From Nocardioides antri (GTDB lineage: Bacteria > Actinomycetota > Actinomycetes > Propionibacteriales > Nocardioidaceae), in assembly GCF_008373765.1 (NCBI RefSeq), contig NZ_VUJW01000001.1:838568-902567 (forward strand): DNA of 64,000 nucleotides, in the 5' to 3' direction. Below the pieces are notes generated by a model. It worked only from the letters and a program-made list of their open reading frames with translations, was not told the origin of the DNA and did not search any database. This document shows, one piece after another, positions 26,472-35,161 of this stretch. The position numbers and the translations under genes were made by a program. Each line of letters starts with the position of its first letter. The first letter of the stretch is position 1.

Positions 26472-29342
26472 CTACTCGGAGTACGCGTCCACCGGCGGGC
26501 AGGAGCAGACCAGGTTGCGGTCGCCGTACGCCTGGTCGATGCGGGCCACCGGCGGCCAGTACTTGTCACCGCTGATGCCGGACGGGAAGACCGCCTCCTC
26601 GCGGGAGTAGGCACGGTCCCACTCCCCCACCAGCGCGCGGGCGGTGTGCGGGGCGTGGTGCAGCGGGGAGTCGTCGACCTTCCACTCGCCGGACACGACC
26701 CGGTCGATCTCGCCCTTGATGGCGCTCATCGCGTCGCAGAACCGGTCGAGCTCGGCGAGGTCCTCGGACTCCGTCGGCTCCACCATCAGCGTGCCGGCGA
26801 CCGGGAACGACATCGTCGGAGCGTGGAAGCCGTAGTCGATGAGCCGCTTGGCCACGTCGTCCACGGTGACGCCCGTCTGCCTGGTGATCTCGCGCAGGTC
26901 GAGGATGCACTCGTGGGCGACCAGGCCGGAGTCGCCGCGGTAGAGCACCGGGAAGTGCTCCCCCAGCCGCGCGGCGACGTAGTTGGCCGACAACACCGCC
27001 ACGGCGGTGGCCTGGGCGAGTCCCTCGGCGCCCATCATCCGCACGTAGGCCCACGAGATCGGCAGGATCCCGGTGGAGCCGTACGGCGCCGCGCTGATCG
27101 CGCCCACGCCCTCGCGCTTGGACTCCTCGGGGTGGAGCGGGTGCGACGGGAGGTACGGCGCCAGGTGCTCGCGCACGGCGACCGGGCCCACGCCCGGTCC
27201 GCCCCCGCCGTGGGGGATGCAGAAGGTCTTGTGCAGGTTGAGGTGGGAGACGTCCCCACCGAACTGACCCGGCTTCGCGTAGCCGAGCAGGGCGTTGAAG
27301 TTGGCGCCGTCGATGTAGACCTGACCGCCGTGGGCGTGCACGATCTCGCACAGCTCGGTGATGGTCTCCTCGTAGACGCCGTGGGTCGACGGGTAGGTCA
27401 CCATGATCGCGGCGAGCGTGTCGGCGTGCTGCTCGCACTTGGCGCGCAGGTCGTCGAGGTCGACGGTGCCGTCGTCGTTCGCCTTCACCACGACGACCGA
27501 CATGCCGGCCATGACCGCGGACGCTGGGTTGGTGCCGTGCGCCGACGACGGGATGAGGCAGACGCGGCGGGCATGCTCGCCCTTCGCGTCGTGGTAGGCA
27601 CGGATCGCCAGCATCCCGGCGAACTCGCCCTGCGACCCGGCGTTCGGCTGGATCGAGACCGTGTCGTAGCCCGTGACCTCGGCCAGCCAGCTCTCGAGCT
27701 CGGCGACCAGCTGGCGGTAGCCGCCGGCGTCCCCGGCCGGCACGAACGGGTGGAGGTCGGCGAAGCCCGGCAGCGAGATCGGCTCCATCTCGGTCGTCGC
27801 GTTGAGCTTCATCGTGCAGGAGCCGAGTGGGATCATCCCGCGGTCCAGCGCGTAGTCGCGGTTGGAGAGCCGGTGCAGGTAGCGCAGCATCGACGTCTCG
27901 TTGTGGTGGGTGTTGAAGACCGGGTGGGTGAGGAACTCGGTGGTCCGGCGCAGGTCGGCGGGCAGGGCGTCGGACGTGGTGCGGTCGACGCCGTCGATGT
28001 CGGTGCCCTCGATGCCGAACGCCCTGAGGACGGTCGACACCGTCGACCTGGTCGTGCACTCCGACGTCGACAGCGCGACGGTGTCGGCGTCGACCAGCCG
28101 GAGGTGCACGCCGAGGCTGCGGGCAGCAGTGACGACGTCCGCCGCGCGGCCGGGCACCGGCACGGTCAGGGTGTCGAAGAACTGCTCGGTGGTCGGCGCG
28201 AAGCCGCCCGCGGTCAGCGCGTGCGCGAGGACCGCGGCGTAGCGGTGGGTGCGGGTCGCGATCTGCCGGAGGCCCTCCGGCCCGTGGTAGACGGCGTACA
28301 TCGACGCCGTGACCGCGAGCAGCACCTGGGCGGTGCAGATGTTGGAGGTCGCCTTGTCGCGGCGGATGTGCTGCTCGCGGGTCTGGAGGGCGAGCCGGTA
28401 GGCGGGCCGCCCCTCGGCGTCCTGGGAGACCCCGACCAGGCGACCCGGGAGCTGGCGCTCGAGGCCTGCCGTGACGCTCATGAACCCCGCGTGGGGTCCG
28501 CCGTAGAAGAGCGGCACGCCGAACCGCTGGCTCGAGCCCACGACGACATCGGCGCCGAGCGAGCCCGGCGCCTCGAGCAGGGTCAGCGAGAGCAGGTCGG
28601 CCGCCACCACGGCGAGGCCGCCGCGCTCGTGGACGGCCTCGATGAGCGGGCGCGGGTCCAGGATCCGACCGGACGTGCCGGGGTACTGGATGAGGACGCC
28701 CGCCAGCTCGCCGTCGGGCAGGCCGGAGGTCAGGTCGGCGACCACGACCTCGGTGCCGATCGCCTCGGCGCGGGTGAGCACGACGTCGATCGTCTGCGGC
28801 AGCGCGTCGGCGTCGATGACGAACGGACCGTTGAGGTTGCGCCGCGCCCGGTGCACCAGCGCGAGCGCCTCCGCAGCCGCGGTGCCCTCGTCGAGCAGGG
28901 ACGAGCCGGAGGTCGGCAGTCCGGTGAGGTCGCTGATCATCGTCTGGAAGTTGAGAAGCGCCTCGAGCCGGCCCTGCGAGATCTCCGGCTGGTACGGCGT
29001 GTAGGCGGTGTACCAGCTCGGGTCCTCGAGCACGTTGCGGCGTACGACGGGCGGCGTGACCGTGGCGTGGTAGCCGAGGCCGATCATCGGCTCGCCCGGC
29101 CGGTTGGCCGCGGCGAGGGAGCGGAGCTCCTCGGCGACGGCGGCCTCGCTCAGCGCTGCCGGCAGGTCGAGCGGCTCCGAGGTCCGGATGCCGGCGGGCA
29201 CGGCGTCCGCCATGAGCGCCTCGATCGAGGGGTACCCGAGCCGGTCGAGCATCGTGGCAGTCGCGGCGTCGTCAGGTCCGAGGTGGCGGCTGACGAACGG
29301 CAGCACGCCGTCGAGCTCGGGAAGAGTGGGCTGGTCGGACAA
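26472..29342 (-). CDS. gcvP: glycine dehydrogenase (decarboxylating), P-protein
   Basis: 956 residues, the full single-chain GcvP. It decarboxylates glycine with pyridoxal phosphate and passes the aminomethyl group to lipoyl-GcvH. The cofactor lysine is K705 in [19 protein letters not shown]; other family blocks are [20 protein letters not shown] and [13 protein letters not shown]. The start codon is TTG at 29342 with GAGGAG 10 bases before it. A glycine riboswitch sits in the leader, so expression should respond to glycine. gcvH lies in the same minus-strand block, but gcvT is not in this window. Confidence 0.96.
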   Translation of the reverse strand: MSDQPTLPELDGVLPFVSRHLGPDDAATATMLDRLGYPSIEALMADAVPAGIRTSEPLDLPAALSEAAVAEELRSLAAANRPGEPMIGLGYHATVTPPVVRRNVLEDPSWYTAYTPYQPEISQGRLEALLNFQTMISDLTGLPTSGSSLLDEGTAAAEALALVHRARRNLNGPFVIDADALPQTIDVVLTRAEAIGTEVVVADLTSGLPDGELAGVLIQYPGTSGRILDPRPLIEAVHERGGLAVVAADLLSLTLLEAPGSLGADVVVGSSQRFGVPLFYGGPHAGFMSVTAGLERQLPGRLVGVSQDAEGRPAYRLALQTREQHIRRDKATSNICTAQVLLAVTASMYAVYHGPEGLRQIATRTHRYAAVLAHALTAGGFAPTTEQFFDTLTVPVPGRAADVVTAARSLGVHLRLVDADTVALSTSECTTRSTVSTVLRAFGIEGTDIDGVDRTTSDALPADLRRTTEFLTHPVFNTHHNETSMLRYLHRLSNRDYALDRGMIPLGSCTMKLNATTEMEPISLPGFADLHPFVPAGDAGGYRQLVAELESWLAEVTGYDTVSIQPNAGSQGEFAGMLAIRAYHDAKGEHARRVCLIPSSAHGTNPASAVMAGMSVVVVKANDDGTVDLDDLRAKCEQHADTLAAIMVTYPSTHGVYEETITELCEIVHAHGGQVYIDGANFNALLGYAKPGQFGGDVSHLNLHKTFCIPHGGGGPGVGPVAVREHLAPYLPSHPLHPEESKREGVGAISAAPYGSTGILPISWAYVRMMGAEGLAQATAVAVLSANYVAARLGEHFPVLYRGDSGLVAHECILDLREITRQTGVTVDDVAKRLIDYGFHAPTMSFPVAGTLMVEPTESEDLAELDRFCDAMSAIKGEIDRVVSGEWKVDDSPLHHAPHTARALVGEWDRAYSREEAVFPSGISGDKYWPPVARIDQAYGDRNLVCSCPPVDAYSE

Positions 29343-29401
29343 CGGAGGGGCTCCTCGGATCGTGTGATCACGTCACCCTCCCCCTCTGTCACCGCAACGC
29401 C

Positions 29402-29503
29402 GCAGCTCCAGAGTCGCCCGTCCGCGCGGTCCTGGTGCCTGAGAGGTTCCGGGGAGGATTTGCCCCTTCGGCGCTGGGTCGGGCCCAGACTCTCCCGCGC
29501 GGG
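29402..29503 (-). ncRNA. glycine riboswitch aptamer in the gcvP leader
   Basis: Read on the minus strand, the conserved glycine aptamer blocks appear in order: GGGAGAG, CGCCGAAGGGGCAA, CCGGAACCTCTCAGGCA, CCAGGACCG and CTCTGGAG, closed by complementary flanks. Only one aptamer is recognisable. The remaining 60 bases to the TTG contain GGAG-CCC-CTCC directly at the ribosome site, a possible translational switch (inference). Confidence 0.93.
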
Positions 29504-29533
29504 ATCAGCAGGCCGAGACTACCAGCCGGAGGC

Positions 29534-30130
29534 TCAGACAGCGTTGCGCGCGGCGCGACGCGCGGCCAGCTCGTCGCTGGCGAGCGGCTCGGTCGGCTCC
29601 TGGGCGGCGTGCTCGCTGGGGAGCTGGGCAAGGGTGCCCTCGATCTCACGCCAGACGCCGCCGATCGCGATGCCGAACACGCCCTGGCCGCCCTGCAGCA
29701 GGTCGATGACCTCGTCGTTGCTGGTGCAGTAGTAGACCGACGCGCCGTCGCTCATCAGGGTGACCTGGGTGAGGTCGTCGGTGCCGCGCTCCCGAAGGTG
29801 GGTGACCGCCGTGCGGATCTGCTGGAGCGAGATGCCCGCGTCGAGAAGGCGCTTGATGACCTTGAGGATGAGGATGTCGCGGAAGCTGTAGAGGCGCTGC
29901 GAGCCGCTGCCGCTCGCGCCGCGGACGCTCGGCTCGATCAGGCCGGTGCGGGCCCAGTAGTCGAGCTGGCGGTAGGTGATGCCGGCCGCGTTGCAGGCGG
30001 TCGGACCGCGATAACCGAGGTCGCTCGGGAGGGGCGACACGTCGTCGGTGAAGAGCAGGCCCTGCTCCTCGGCGACGCCGGCAGCGACGTTGGCAGCCTG
30101 GCTGCCTGCGTCGGGCTGGTGCTCGTTCAC
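29534..30130 (-). CDS. MerR-family regulator (Rv1830/ResR-like)
   Basis: 198 residues. A winged-helix MerR domain spans about 40-110 (YRGPTACNAAGITYRQLDYWARTGLIEPSVRG...RLYSFRDILILKVIKRLLDAGISLQQI); the C-terminal part (QVTLMSDGASVYYCTSNDEVIDLLQGGQGVFGIAIG) is the short effector/dimer region of this subgroup. Position between DUF151 and gcvP matches Mycobacterium tuberculosis Rv1830, a regulator linked to antibiotic resilience. GTG 30130 is preceded by GGAGG at 6 bases. A perfect palindrome 103-125 bases upstream is its likely operator. Confidence 0.87.
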   Translation of the reverse strand: MNEHQPDAGSQAANVAAGVAEEQGLLFTDDVSPLPSDLGYRGPTACNAAGITYRQLDYWARTGLIEPSVRGASGSGSQRLYSFRDILILKVIKRLLDAGISLQQIRTAVTHLRERGTDDLTQVTLMSDGASVYYCTSNDEVIDLLQGGQGVFGIAIGGVWREIEGTLAQLPSEHAAQEPTEPLASDELAARRAARNAV

Positions 30131-30232
30131 GCGGTCCTCCGGTCGAGTCGTGGGGTCCGGATCAATCGGACTCTTCAAGGTACGGCGCGGGGGTGGGCAA
30201 TGTCCAAGACGTCACCCCGGCGTGTCGCAACT

Positions 30233-30255
30233 CTCACCCTCAACTTGAGGGTGAG
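30233..30255. promoter_or_regulatory. MerR-type palindrome upstream of the merR gene
   Basis: Perfect 11-base arms CTCACCCTCAA and TTGAGGGTGAG around a single central C. It lies in the 142-base gap between DUF151 and the downstream merR gene. Length and symmetry suit a MerR dimer site and the gap suits a promoter. Confidence 0.7.
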
Positions 30256-30272
30256 GCAGTCCGTGCGAGCCA

Positions 30273-30740
30273 TCAGTGAGCCTCGAAGTCCTCCGGCGAG
30301 ACGTGGTCGAGGAACTCCCGGAACTTCTCGACCTCGTCCTCCTGCTCCGCCGGGACGGCGAGACCCGCCTCGTCGAGGACCTCCTCGGAGCAGTAGATCG
30401 TGGTGCCGGTGCGCAGCGCGAGCGCGATCGAGTCGGACGGCCGCGCACTCACCTCGGCGCCGGAGCCGAAGACGAGCGTGGCGTAGAAGACGCCGTCCTT
30501 GACATCGGTGATCCGCACCTCGGCCAGCTCGTTGCCGGTCGCGGTGAGGATGTCCTTCATCAGGTCGTGCGTCAGCGGCCGTGGCGGCACCACCCCCTGC
30601 TGGGCGAAGGCGATCGCGGTGGCCTCGACCGCGCCGATCCAGATCGGCAGGTAGCGGTCCCCCGACACCTCGCGCAGCAGCACGATCGGCTGGTTCGAGG
30701 GCATCTCCACCCGCACACCCATCACGTCGACCTCGCGCAT
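30273..30740 (-). CDS. DUF151 bifunctional-nuclease-family protein
   Basis: 155 residues of the DUF151 fold: MREVDVMGVRVEMPSNQPIVLLREVSGDRYLPIWIGAVEATAI at the start and RPSDSIALALRTGTTIYCSEEVLDEAG later, as in mycobacterial Rv1829. A plant member of this family has been called a bifunctional nuclease; the bacterial role is unknown. Its place between two MerR genes in the gcv/garA block is conserved across actinobacteria. TAGGGT (30752-30747, minus) ends 6 bases before the ATG, so it is probably leaderless. Confidence 0.9.
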   Translation of the reverse strand: MREVDVMGVRVEMPSNQPIVLLREVSGDRYLPIWIGAVEATAIAFAQQGVVPPRPLTHDLMKDILTATGNELAEVRITDVKDGVFYATLVFGSGAEVSARPSDSIALALRTGTTIYCSEEVLDEAGLAVPAEQEDEVEKFREFLDHVSPEDFEAH

Positions 30741-30782
30741 GCATCCACCCTACTCCGCGGGCGGAGAGCCGGAGGAGGACCG

Positions 30783-31514
30783 TCAGAGCCGGCGCAGGCC
30801 TGCTTTGACGAGGGTCGCGTGCAGCCGGACGGACAGGGCGGCGATCTCGCTGATCGCCTCCTCCGCCCGGGCGGACGCGGAGGCGTCGCGGCCGCGCCGG
30901 ACCGGGGCCACGACCTGCTCGACCAGCCCGACCTCGCGGTCGGCGGCGGTCTTGAACGCGCGCAGGTGACGGGGCTCGAGGCCGAACGAGGCGAGCTCCC
31001 GGGCAGCCTGGGCGATCACGAGGGCGTCGGTGTCGTAGTGACCGGTCGCGGTCGCCGTGATGAGGCCGTAGTCCTCCAGCTGCTTGAGCAGGTCCTCCTC
31101 GATCTCGGCGATCTTGACCAGCTCCTTGCGGGACAGGCGGAACCGGTCGGTGCGCTGGAAGGACTCGGCGGCCGGCAGGCCGTCGGCAGCGAGCGCGACC
31201 TTGGGGACGGTGGGGACGACCGGGTCGATCTGGGGCGGCTCGAGGCCGCGATCGATGGCGTCGAGGTGCTCGCGGATGACGTCGAGCGGGAGGTAGTGGT
31301 CGCGCTTCATCCGCAGGACGTAGCGCAGCCGGTCGACGTCGGCGTCGGAGAACTTGCGGTAACCCGCCGGCGTGCGCTGGGGCTTGATCAGCCCCTTCTC
31401 CTCCCAGAAGCGGATCTTCGGGATCGTGATGTCGGGGAAGTCCGAGCGCAGCAGGTCGAGGACCTGGCCGATGTTGAGGAGCGCCTCGTGGCGCTCTGCG
31501 GACTGGATCCCCAC
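30783..31514 (-). CDS. MerR-family regulator (Rv1828/FtsR-like)
   Basis: 243 residues. The N-terminal MerR domain is clear (LLNIGQVLDLLRSDFPDITIPKIRFWEEKGLIKPQRTPAGYRKFSDADVDRLRYVLRMKRDHYLPLDVIREHLDAI, about 12-90), with a long C-terminal effector region. Gene order places it with M. tuberculosis Rv1828 and corynebacterial FtsR, which act on cell-division genes. GTG start 5 bases after the garA stop, so it is in the garA operon. Confidence 0.88.
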   Translation of the reverse strand: MGIQSAERHEALLNIGQVLDLLRSDFPDITIPKIRFWEEKGLIKPQRTPAGYRKFSDADVDRLRYVLRMKRDHYLPLDVIREHLDAIDRGLEPPQIDPVVPTVPKVALAADGLPAAESFQRTDRFRLSRKELVKIAEIEEDLLKQLEDYGLITATATGHYDTDALVIAQAARELASFGLEPRHLRAFKTAADREVGLVEQVVAPVRRGRDASASARAEEAISEIAALSVRLHATLVKAGLRRL

Positions 31515-31519
31515 GAGCG

Positions 31520-32029
31520 TCAGACGTCCTCGTGCCCTGCGAAGAACACCAGACGGTACTTCCCGATCTGGACCTCGTCGCTGTCCTTGAGCGGCACCGT
31601 CTCGATCCGGTCGCGGTTGACGTAGGTGCCGTTGAGACTGCCGACGTCGCTGACGGTGTAGCCGTCGCCGGAGCGGTTGAAGACCGCGTGGCGACGGGAG
31701 ACCGTCACGTCGTCGAGGAAGATCTCGCTGTCCGGGTGCCGGCCGGCGTTCACGACGTCCTGGTCGAGGAGGAAGCGGCTGCCGGCGCCGGGCCCCTTCT
31801 GGACCACCAGCAGGGCCGAGCCGACCGGCAGTGCGTCGACCGCCGCGGCGTCGATCGGGCTCAGCTGGCGGTCGGAGGTCTCGACCTTCTCACCGCCGGT
31901 GAAGCTGATCGTCGCGGTGGCGTCGTTGGGATCGATCGTCGGCTCCGGCGCGACCAGTCGGGTCCCGCACTGGGAGCAGAACTTGGCGTCGTCGGGGTTC
32001 TGCCGCCCGCAAGCGGTGCAGAAGGGCAT
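31520..32029 (-). CDS. garA: GarA/OdhI-like FHA-domain metabolic regulator with zinc ribbon
   Basis: 169 residues in three parts: an N-terminal zinc ribbon (CTACG...FCSQCG, four Cys), a linker with candidate kinase-site threonines (NDATATISF, Thr38/Thr40) and a C-terminal FHA domain (GRHPDSEIFLDDVTVSRRHAVF ... GSLNGTYVN). Unphosphorylated GarA/OdhI inhibits 2-oxoglutarate dehydrogenase and adjusts glutamate metabolism; phosphorylation by PknB/PknG makes it bind its own FHA domain and releases the block. Mycobacterial GarA lacks the zinc ribbon. The GAGGAG site is 5-6 bases before the ATG. Confidence 0.9.
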   Translation of the reverse strand: MPFCTACGRQNPDDAKFCSQCGTRLVAPEPTIDPNDATATISFTGGEKVETSDRQLSPIDAAAVDALPVGSALLVVQKGPGAGSRFLLDQDVVNAGRHPDSEIFLDDVTVSRRHAVFNRSGDGYTVSDVGSLNGTYVNRDRIETVPLKDSDEVQIGKYRLVFFAGHEDV

Positions 32030-32132
32030 CAGGTCTCCTCGGGCATTCCCTCAGGGTGAGGTTGAGGTCGATGGTTCGAACCTACACCGCTGCGACCGGA
32101 GTTGGTCGGAGCAGGTGCGAGTGCCGCCGAGG

Positions 32133-32519
32133 TCAGCCGGCGATCTGGGCTTCGTAACCGGCCGCGTCGAGCAGCTGGTCGAGCTCGCCGGCATCGGCGG
32201 GCACGATCTCGAAGAGCCAGCCGTCGCCGTACGGGTCGCTGTTGACCAGCTCGGGCGTGGCGTCCAGCGCCTCGTTGCGGGCGACGACCTCACCGCCGAC
32301 CGGGGCGTAGACGTCGCTCACCGACTTCGTCGACTCCAGCTCGCCGCACGCGCTGCCGGCCGCCAGCGTGGTGCCGACCTCGGGGAGGGAGACGTAGACG
32401 ATGTCGCCGAGAGCGTCCTGCGCGTAGTCGGTGATGCCCACGCGGACCGAGCCCTCCTGCTCCCCGGGAGTGCGCAGCCACTCGTGCTCGACGGTGTACT
32501 TGAGGTCGTCAGGCGTCAT
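32133..32519 (-). CDS. gcvH: glycine cleavage system H protein
   Basis: 128-residue lipoyl carrier of the glycine cleavage system. The lipoylation site is the Lys in ELESTKSVSDVYAPVGGEV, and the block YTVEHEWLRT...GITDYAQDALGDIVYVSLPE is diagnostic. It shuttles the aminomethyl group from GcvP to GcvT. Start ATG 32519 lies 10 bases past the DUF881 stop; an ATG at 32537 that overlaps that stop would add six residues (MSSLQP). garA follows after about 100 bases. Confidence 0.95.
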   Translation of the reverse strand: MTPDDLKYTVEHEWLRTPGEQEGSVRVGITDYAQDALGDIVYVSLPEVGTTLAAGSACGELESTKSVSDVYAPVGGEVVARNEALDATPELVNSDPYGDGWLFEIVPADAGELDQLLDAAGYEAQIAG

Positions 32520-32529
32520 GGGCTGAAGG

Positions 32530-33297
32530 CTACTCATCGGGGTCAGGGGTGGAGAAGTCAGGATCCTCGGGCTCGTGCACCGACTCGATGTCGATCGAGC
32601 TGCGCTCGTCGACCTCCACCGTCGCGCCGTCCTCCTGGAGCTGGGCCAGCGGCCCGAGCAGGAACCGGAGCGACGACGCGAGGACCGACGGCTCACCGAT
32701 CACGTCGAGGGTGTACGGCGCCTCGACGAGCTCGCCGTCGACGAGGAACCCGCCCTCGGTCTCCTCGAACGAGGTGTCGGCCACGATCCGCACGGCTCCG
32801 TTGAGCTGCATGGCCTCGGCGCCGACGGTGCGCAGCTCCTGGATCGTGTCGAGCAGCGAGGACAGGCTGACCCGTCCCGTCTCCTCCTCGATGGTGATCC
32901 GGATCCCGGGGCCGGTGACCGGCACCAGGCCGGCGAGGACGCTGAGCTCGTCCACGTCCGCCTGCGCCTGCTCGAGCGCCGCCCGGCGGGCGCTGGTGTC
33001 GTCGCTGAGGTCGTCGCGGACCGCCTCCAGCTCGGCGATCTCGTCCTCCGCACGCTGCCGGGTGCCGGCGAGCGCGGTCAGGATGTCGATCAGCTCCTGC
33101 TCCCGGAGGCCGGAGTAGGTGTCGTCGGTCTCGGTGATCCGGACCTGCGTGACGGCGGCGAAGCCGAGCACCGCGAGCAGCAGCCCGACCACGAGCTGGC
33201 TGCGGGACGGTCGGAGCAGGCCGGACACGATCCGCTCCCGGGGACCGGGAACGGGGCCGGGACCGGGATCGGGTGCTGACGGGACCTGGTCAGGCAT
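32530..33297 (-). CDS. DUF881 membrane-anchored coiled-coil protein (second copy)
   Basis: 255 residues: Pro-rich cytoplasmic N-terminus, one membrane helix (QLVVGLLLAVLGFAAVT, about 34-52), coiled coil (about 58-110) and the DUF881 domain (VPVTGPGIRITIEE, LQELRTVGAEAMQLNGAVRI). Same-order neighbour of Rv1823-Rv1825 homologues. In firmicutes the relatives are linked to division and sporulation; the actinobacterial role is unknown. Its ATG overlaps the Sbp stop by 8 bases. Confidence 0.9.
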   Translation of the reverse strand: MPDQVPSAPDPGPGPVPGPRERIVSGLLRPSRSQLVVGLLLAVLGFAAVTQVRITETDDTYSGLREQELIDILTALAGTRQRAEDEIAELEAVRDDLSDDTSARRAALEQAQADVDELSVLAGLVPVTGPGIRITIEEETGRVSLSSLLDTIQELRTVGAEAMQLNGAVRIVADTSFEETEGGFLVDGELVEAPYTLDVIGEPSVLASSLRFLLGPLAQLQEDGATVEVDERSSIDIESVHEPEDPDFSTPDPDE

Positions 33298-33622
33298 GGA
33301 AGACGTGCCTCCGGATCGCGGCGACGTTGGTGAAGATCCGGATCCCGAGGACGACGATGACGCCGGTCGAGAGCTGGCCGCCGACCCCGAGCCGATCGCC
33401 GAGGTAGACGATCCCCGACGCGATCACGACGTTGCTGAGGAACGAGACGACGAAGACCTTGTCGTCGAAGATCCCGTCGAGGTAGGCGCGTAGCGCGCCG
33501 AAGACCGCGTCGAGCGCCGCGACGACGGCGATCGGGAGGTAGGGCTCGAGCCCGAGCGGCACGTCGGGACGGAAGACGAGTCCGAGAAGGACCCCGACGA
33601 GCAGGCCGAGAACTGCGATCAC
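33290..33622 (-). CDS. sbp: small basic membrane protein (Sbp, DUF1290)
   Basis: 110 residues with three hydrophobic segments (about 2-16, 28-43 and 52-72) and the DUF1290 signature PYLPIAVVAALDAVFGALRAYLDGIFDDKVFVVSF. Always found between two DUF881 genes in actinobacteria, as here, which suggests that the three act together at the membrane. GTG 33622 lies 4 bases after the upstream DUF881 stop. No purified function known to me. Confidence 0.9.
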   Translation of the reverse strand: MIAVLGLLVGVLLGLVFRPDVPLGLEPYLPIAVVAALDAVFGALRAYLDGIFDDKVFVVSFLSNVVIASGIVYLGDRLGVGGQLSTGVIVVLGIRIFTNVAAIRRHVFHA

Positions 33623-33626
33623 GTGT

Positions 33627-34523
33627 CTACTCGTCCCCTTCTGGGTGTCGTCCGCTCTCCGTGGCCTGCTCAGCAGACCGTAGTAGCCGAAGCCTGCCCG
33701 GCGCAGCCGGGAGCCGCACCTCGCCGACATCATCCACCTCGTAGGTCCAGCCGTACTGACCGGCCAGCACTGCGAAGGCGGCGCCGCTGCTCGTCTCGAG
33801 CAGGCGCGACGAGAGGGTGTCGCGGTTGCCGATCGCAGTGACGACGTACGGCGGCGCGATGCCGGTGCTGTTGACCTCGATCGCCGTGCCCGAGTTGCGG
33901 ATCGCCGTGCGGGAGCTGATCCGCTGGTTGTTGATCGCGATCGCCTCGGCACCGGCGGACCACAGCGCGTTGGTGAGCAGCGCGAGGTCGGAGTCGCGGA
34001 TGTGCTCGGTGTCGGGGTCGGCGTACGACGCGTTGTCGAGCTCGATGCGGATCCCCTCACCGACCACCGGGGTGAAGCCCGACGCCGCGCCGATCTCGGC
34101 CGCCTGGCCCTCGGCGGCGTTGACCGCGTTGCCCAGCTCCAGGAGGTCGGCCTCGGCGTCGGCGTTCTCCTCGCGGAGGTCGGAGATCCGGCCCTGCAGC
34201 CGGCGTACGGCCTCGCCGCGTGCCTCGATCCGCTCGATGAGCGAGGCGCGGCTGGCGCTGTCGACGTCGGCGTTGGCGGACGTCTCGACGGCGGCCAGCG
34301 TGACCAGCCCGCCGAAGACGAGCGCCACAGCGACCACCCCCGCCCGGCCGGCGGCCTTGCTGGGCCCGCCGGGCGGGCTGCCGCCGGCGGCTCGTCGGCG
34401 GGCGACCATCTGGTAGTCGCGCTCCAGCGACTCCGCCGTGATCAGCGCGAGTAGCGGCGTGCGCACCCGAGCGGCCGCGTCGGGCACGGGCGGCGGCTGC
34501 TGCGCGGCCTGGGGGTCCGTCAT
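33627..34523 (-). CDS. DUF881 membrane-anchored coiled-coil protein (first copy)
   Basis: 298 residues. Cytoplasmic N-terminus of about 65 residues, membrane helix (GVVAVALVFGGLVTLAAVET), coiled coil (SLIERIEARGEAVRRLQGRISDLREENADAEADLLELG) and DUF881 domain (PVVGEGIRIELDNAS, ALWSAGAEAIAINNQRIS). The ATG shares one base with the pgsA stop (TGATG), so translation is coupled. Partner of the Sbp and second DUF881 proteins. Confidence 0.9.
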   Translation of the reverse strand: MTDPQAAQQPPPVPDAAARVRTPLLALITAESLERDYQMVARRRAAGGSPPGGPSKAAGRAGVVAVALVFGGLVTLAAVETSANADVDSASRASLIERIEARGEAVRRLQGRISDLREENADAEADLLELGNAVNAAEGQAAEIGAASGFTPVVGEGIRIELDNASYADPDTEHIRDSDLALLTNALWSAGAEAIAINNQRISSRTAIRNSGTAIEVNSTGIAPPYVVTAIGNRDTLSSRLLETSSGAAFAVLAGQYGWTYEVDDVGEVRLPAAPGRLRLLRSAEQATESGRHPEGDE

Positions 34524-35140
34524 CACGGGCCTGCCGACCGCGCCGGTCGTCGCTCGGTGGTGGCCAGCAGCTTGCGCACCTGCCAGGCGTAGAGCACCCC
34601 TGCCCACCAGTAGAGCCCGATCCCCCAGAGCGCCAGCGCCCACCCGAACAGCTGGGCGAGGGTCGCGACCGTGCCGTCGCCATCACCGAGCAGCAGCAGC
34701 GGGAACGCGTAGAGCAGGTTGAAGGTGGCGGCCTTGCCGAGGAAGTGCACCGGCAGCGCGCTGTAGCCGCGGGTGCGGAGCAGCGGGACCAGGCCCCAGA
34801 GCAGGAGGTCGCGCAGCGGCAGCGACACCGCCAGCCACCAGGGGATGATCTCGCGCAGGGCGAGCCCGATCACGACGGCGAGGATGTAGAGCCGGTCGGC
34901 GACGGGGTCGAGGATCTGCCCGAGCGCCGACTGCTGGTCGAGCTTGCGCGCCAGCCAGCCGTCGAGGAAGTCGGTGATGCCCGAGACCATGAGCACCACC
35001 AGCGCCCAGGCGTCCTCCTCCGGGCCGAGCACGAGCCACAGGAACAGCGGCACGCCGGCGAGTCGCGCCATGCTCAGCAGGTTGGGAAGCGTGAAGACGT
35101 CGCCCGACCCACCTCGATCGCTCGTCGTCGGGCCTGCCAC
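34523..35140 (-). CDS. CDP-alcohol phosphatidyltransferase (PgsA2-like)
   Basis: 205-residue membrane enzyme with the complete CDP-alcohol signature DG..AR.(8)G...D...D in DFLDGWLARKLDQQSALGQILDPVADR (about residues 58-85) and four to five further hydrophobic segments. It transfers a phosphatidyl group from CDP-diacylglycerol to an alcohol; by position it equals mycobacterial Rv1822 (PgsA2), whose acceptor is not settled. Start GTG 35140 is chosen because TAGGGT (35153-35148, minus) ends 7 bases earlier; the GTG at 35149 lies inside that promoter spacing. Confidence 0.9.
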   Translation of the reverse strand: MAGPTTSDRGGSGDVFTLPNLLSMARLAGVPLFLWLVLGPEEDAWALVVLMVSGITDFLDGWLARKLDQQSALGQILDPVADRLYILAVVIGLALREIIPWWLAVSLPLRDLLLWGLVPLLRTRGYSALPVHFLGKAATFNLLYAFPLLLLGDGDGTVATLAQLFGWALALWGIGLYWWAGVLYAWQVRKLLATTERRPARSAGP

Positions 35141-35161
35141 GAGAGACACCCTAGTTTCCTG

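Noticed and set aside
32071-32083. GGTTCGAACC palindrome that looks like a tRNA T-arm or a LexA-type half
   Set aside because: No cloverleaf can be drawn around it, and it lacks the N4 spacer of a LexA box.
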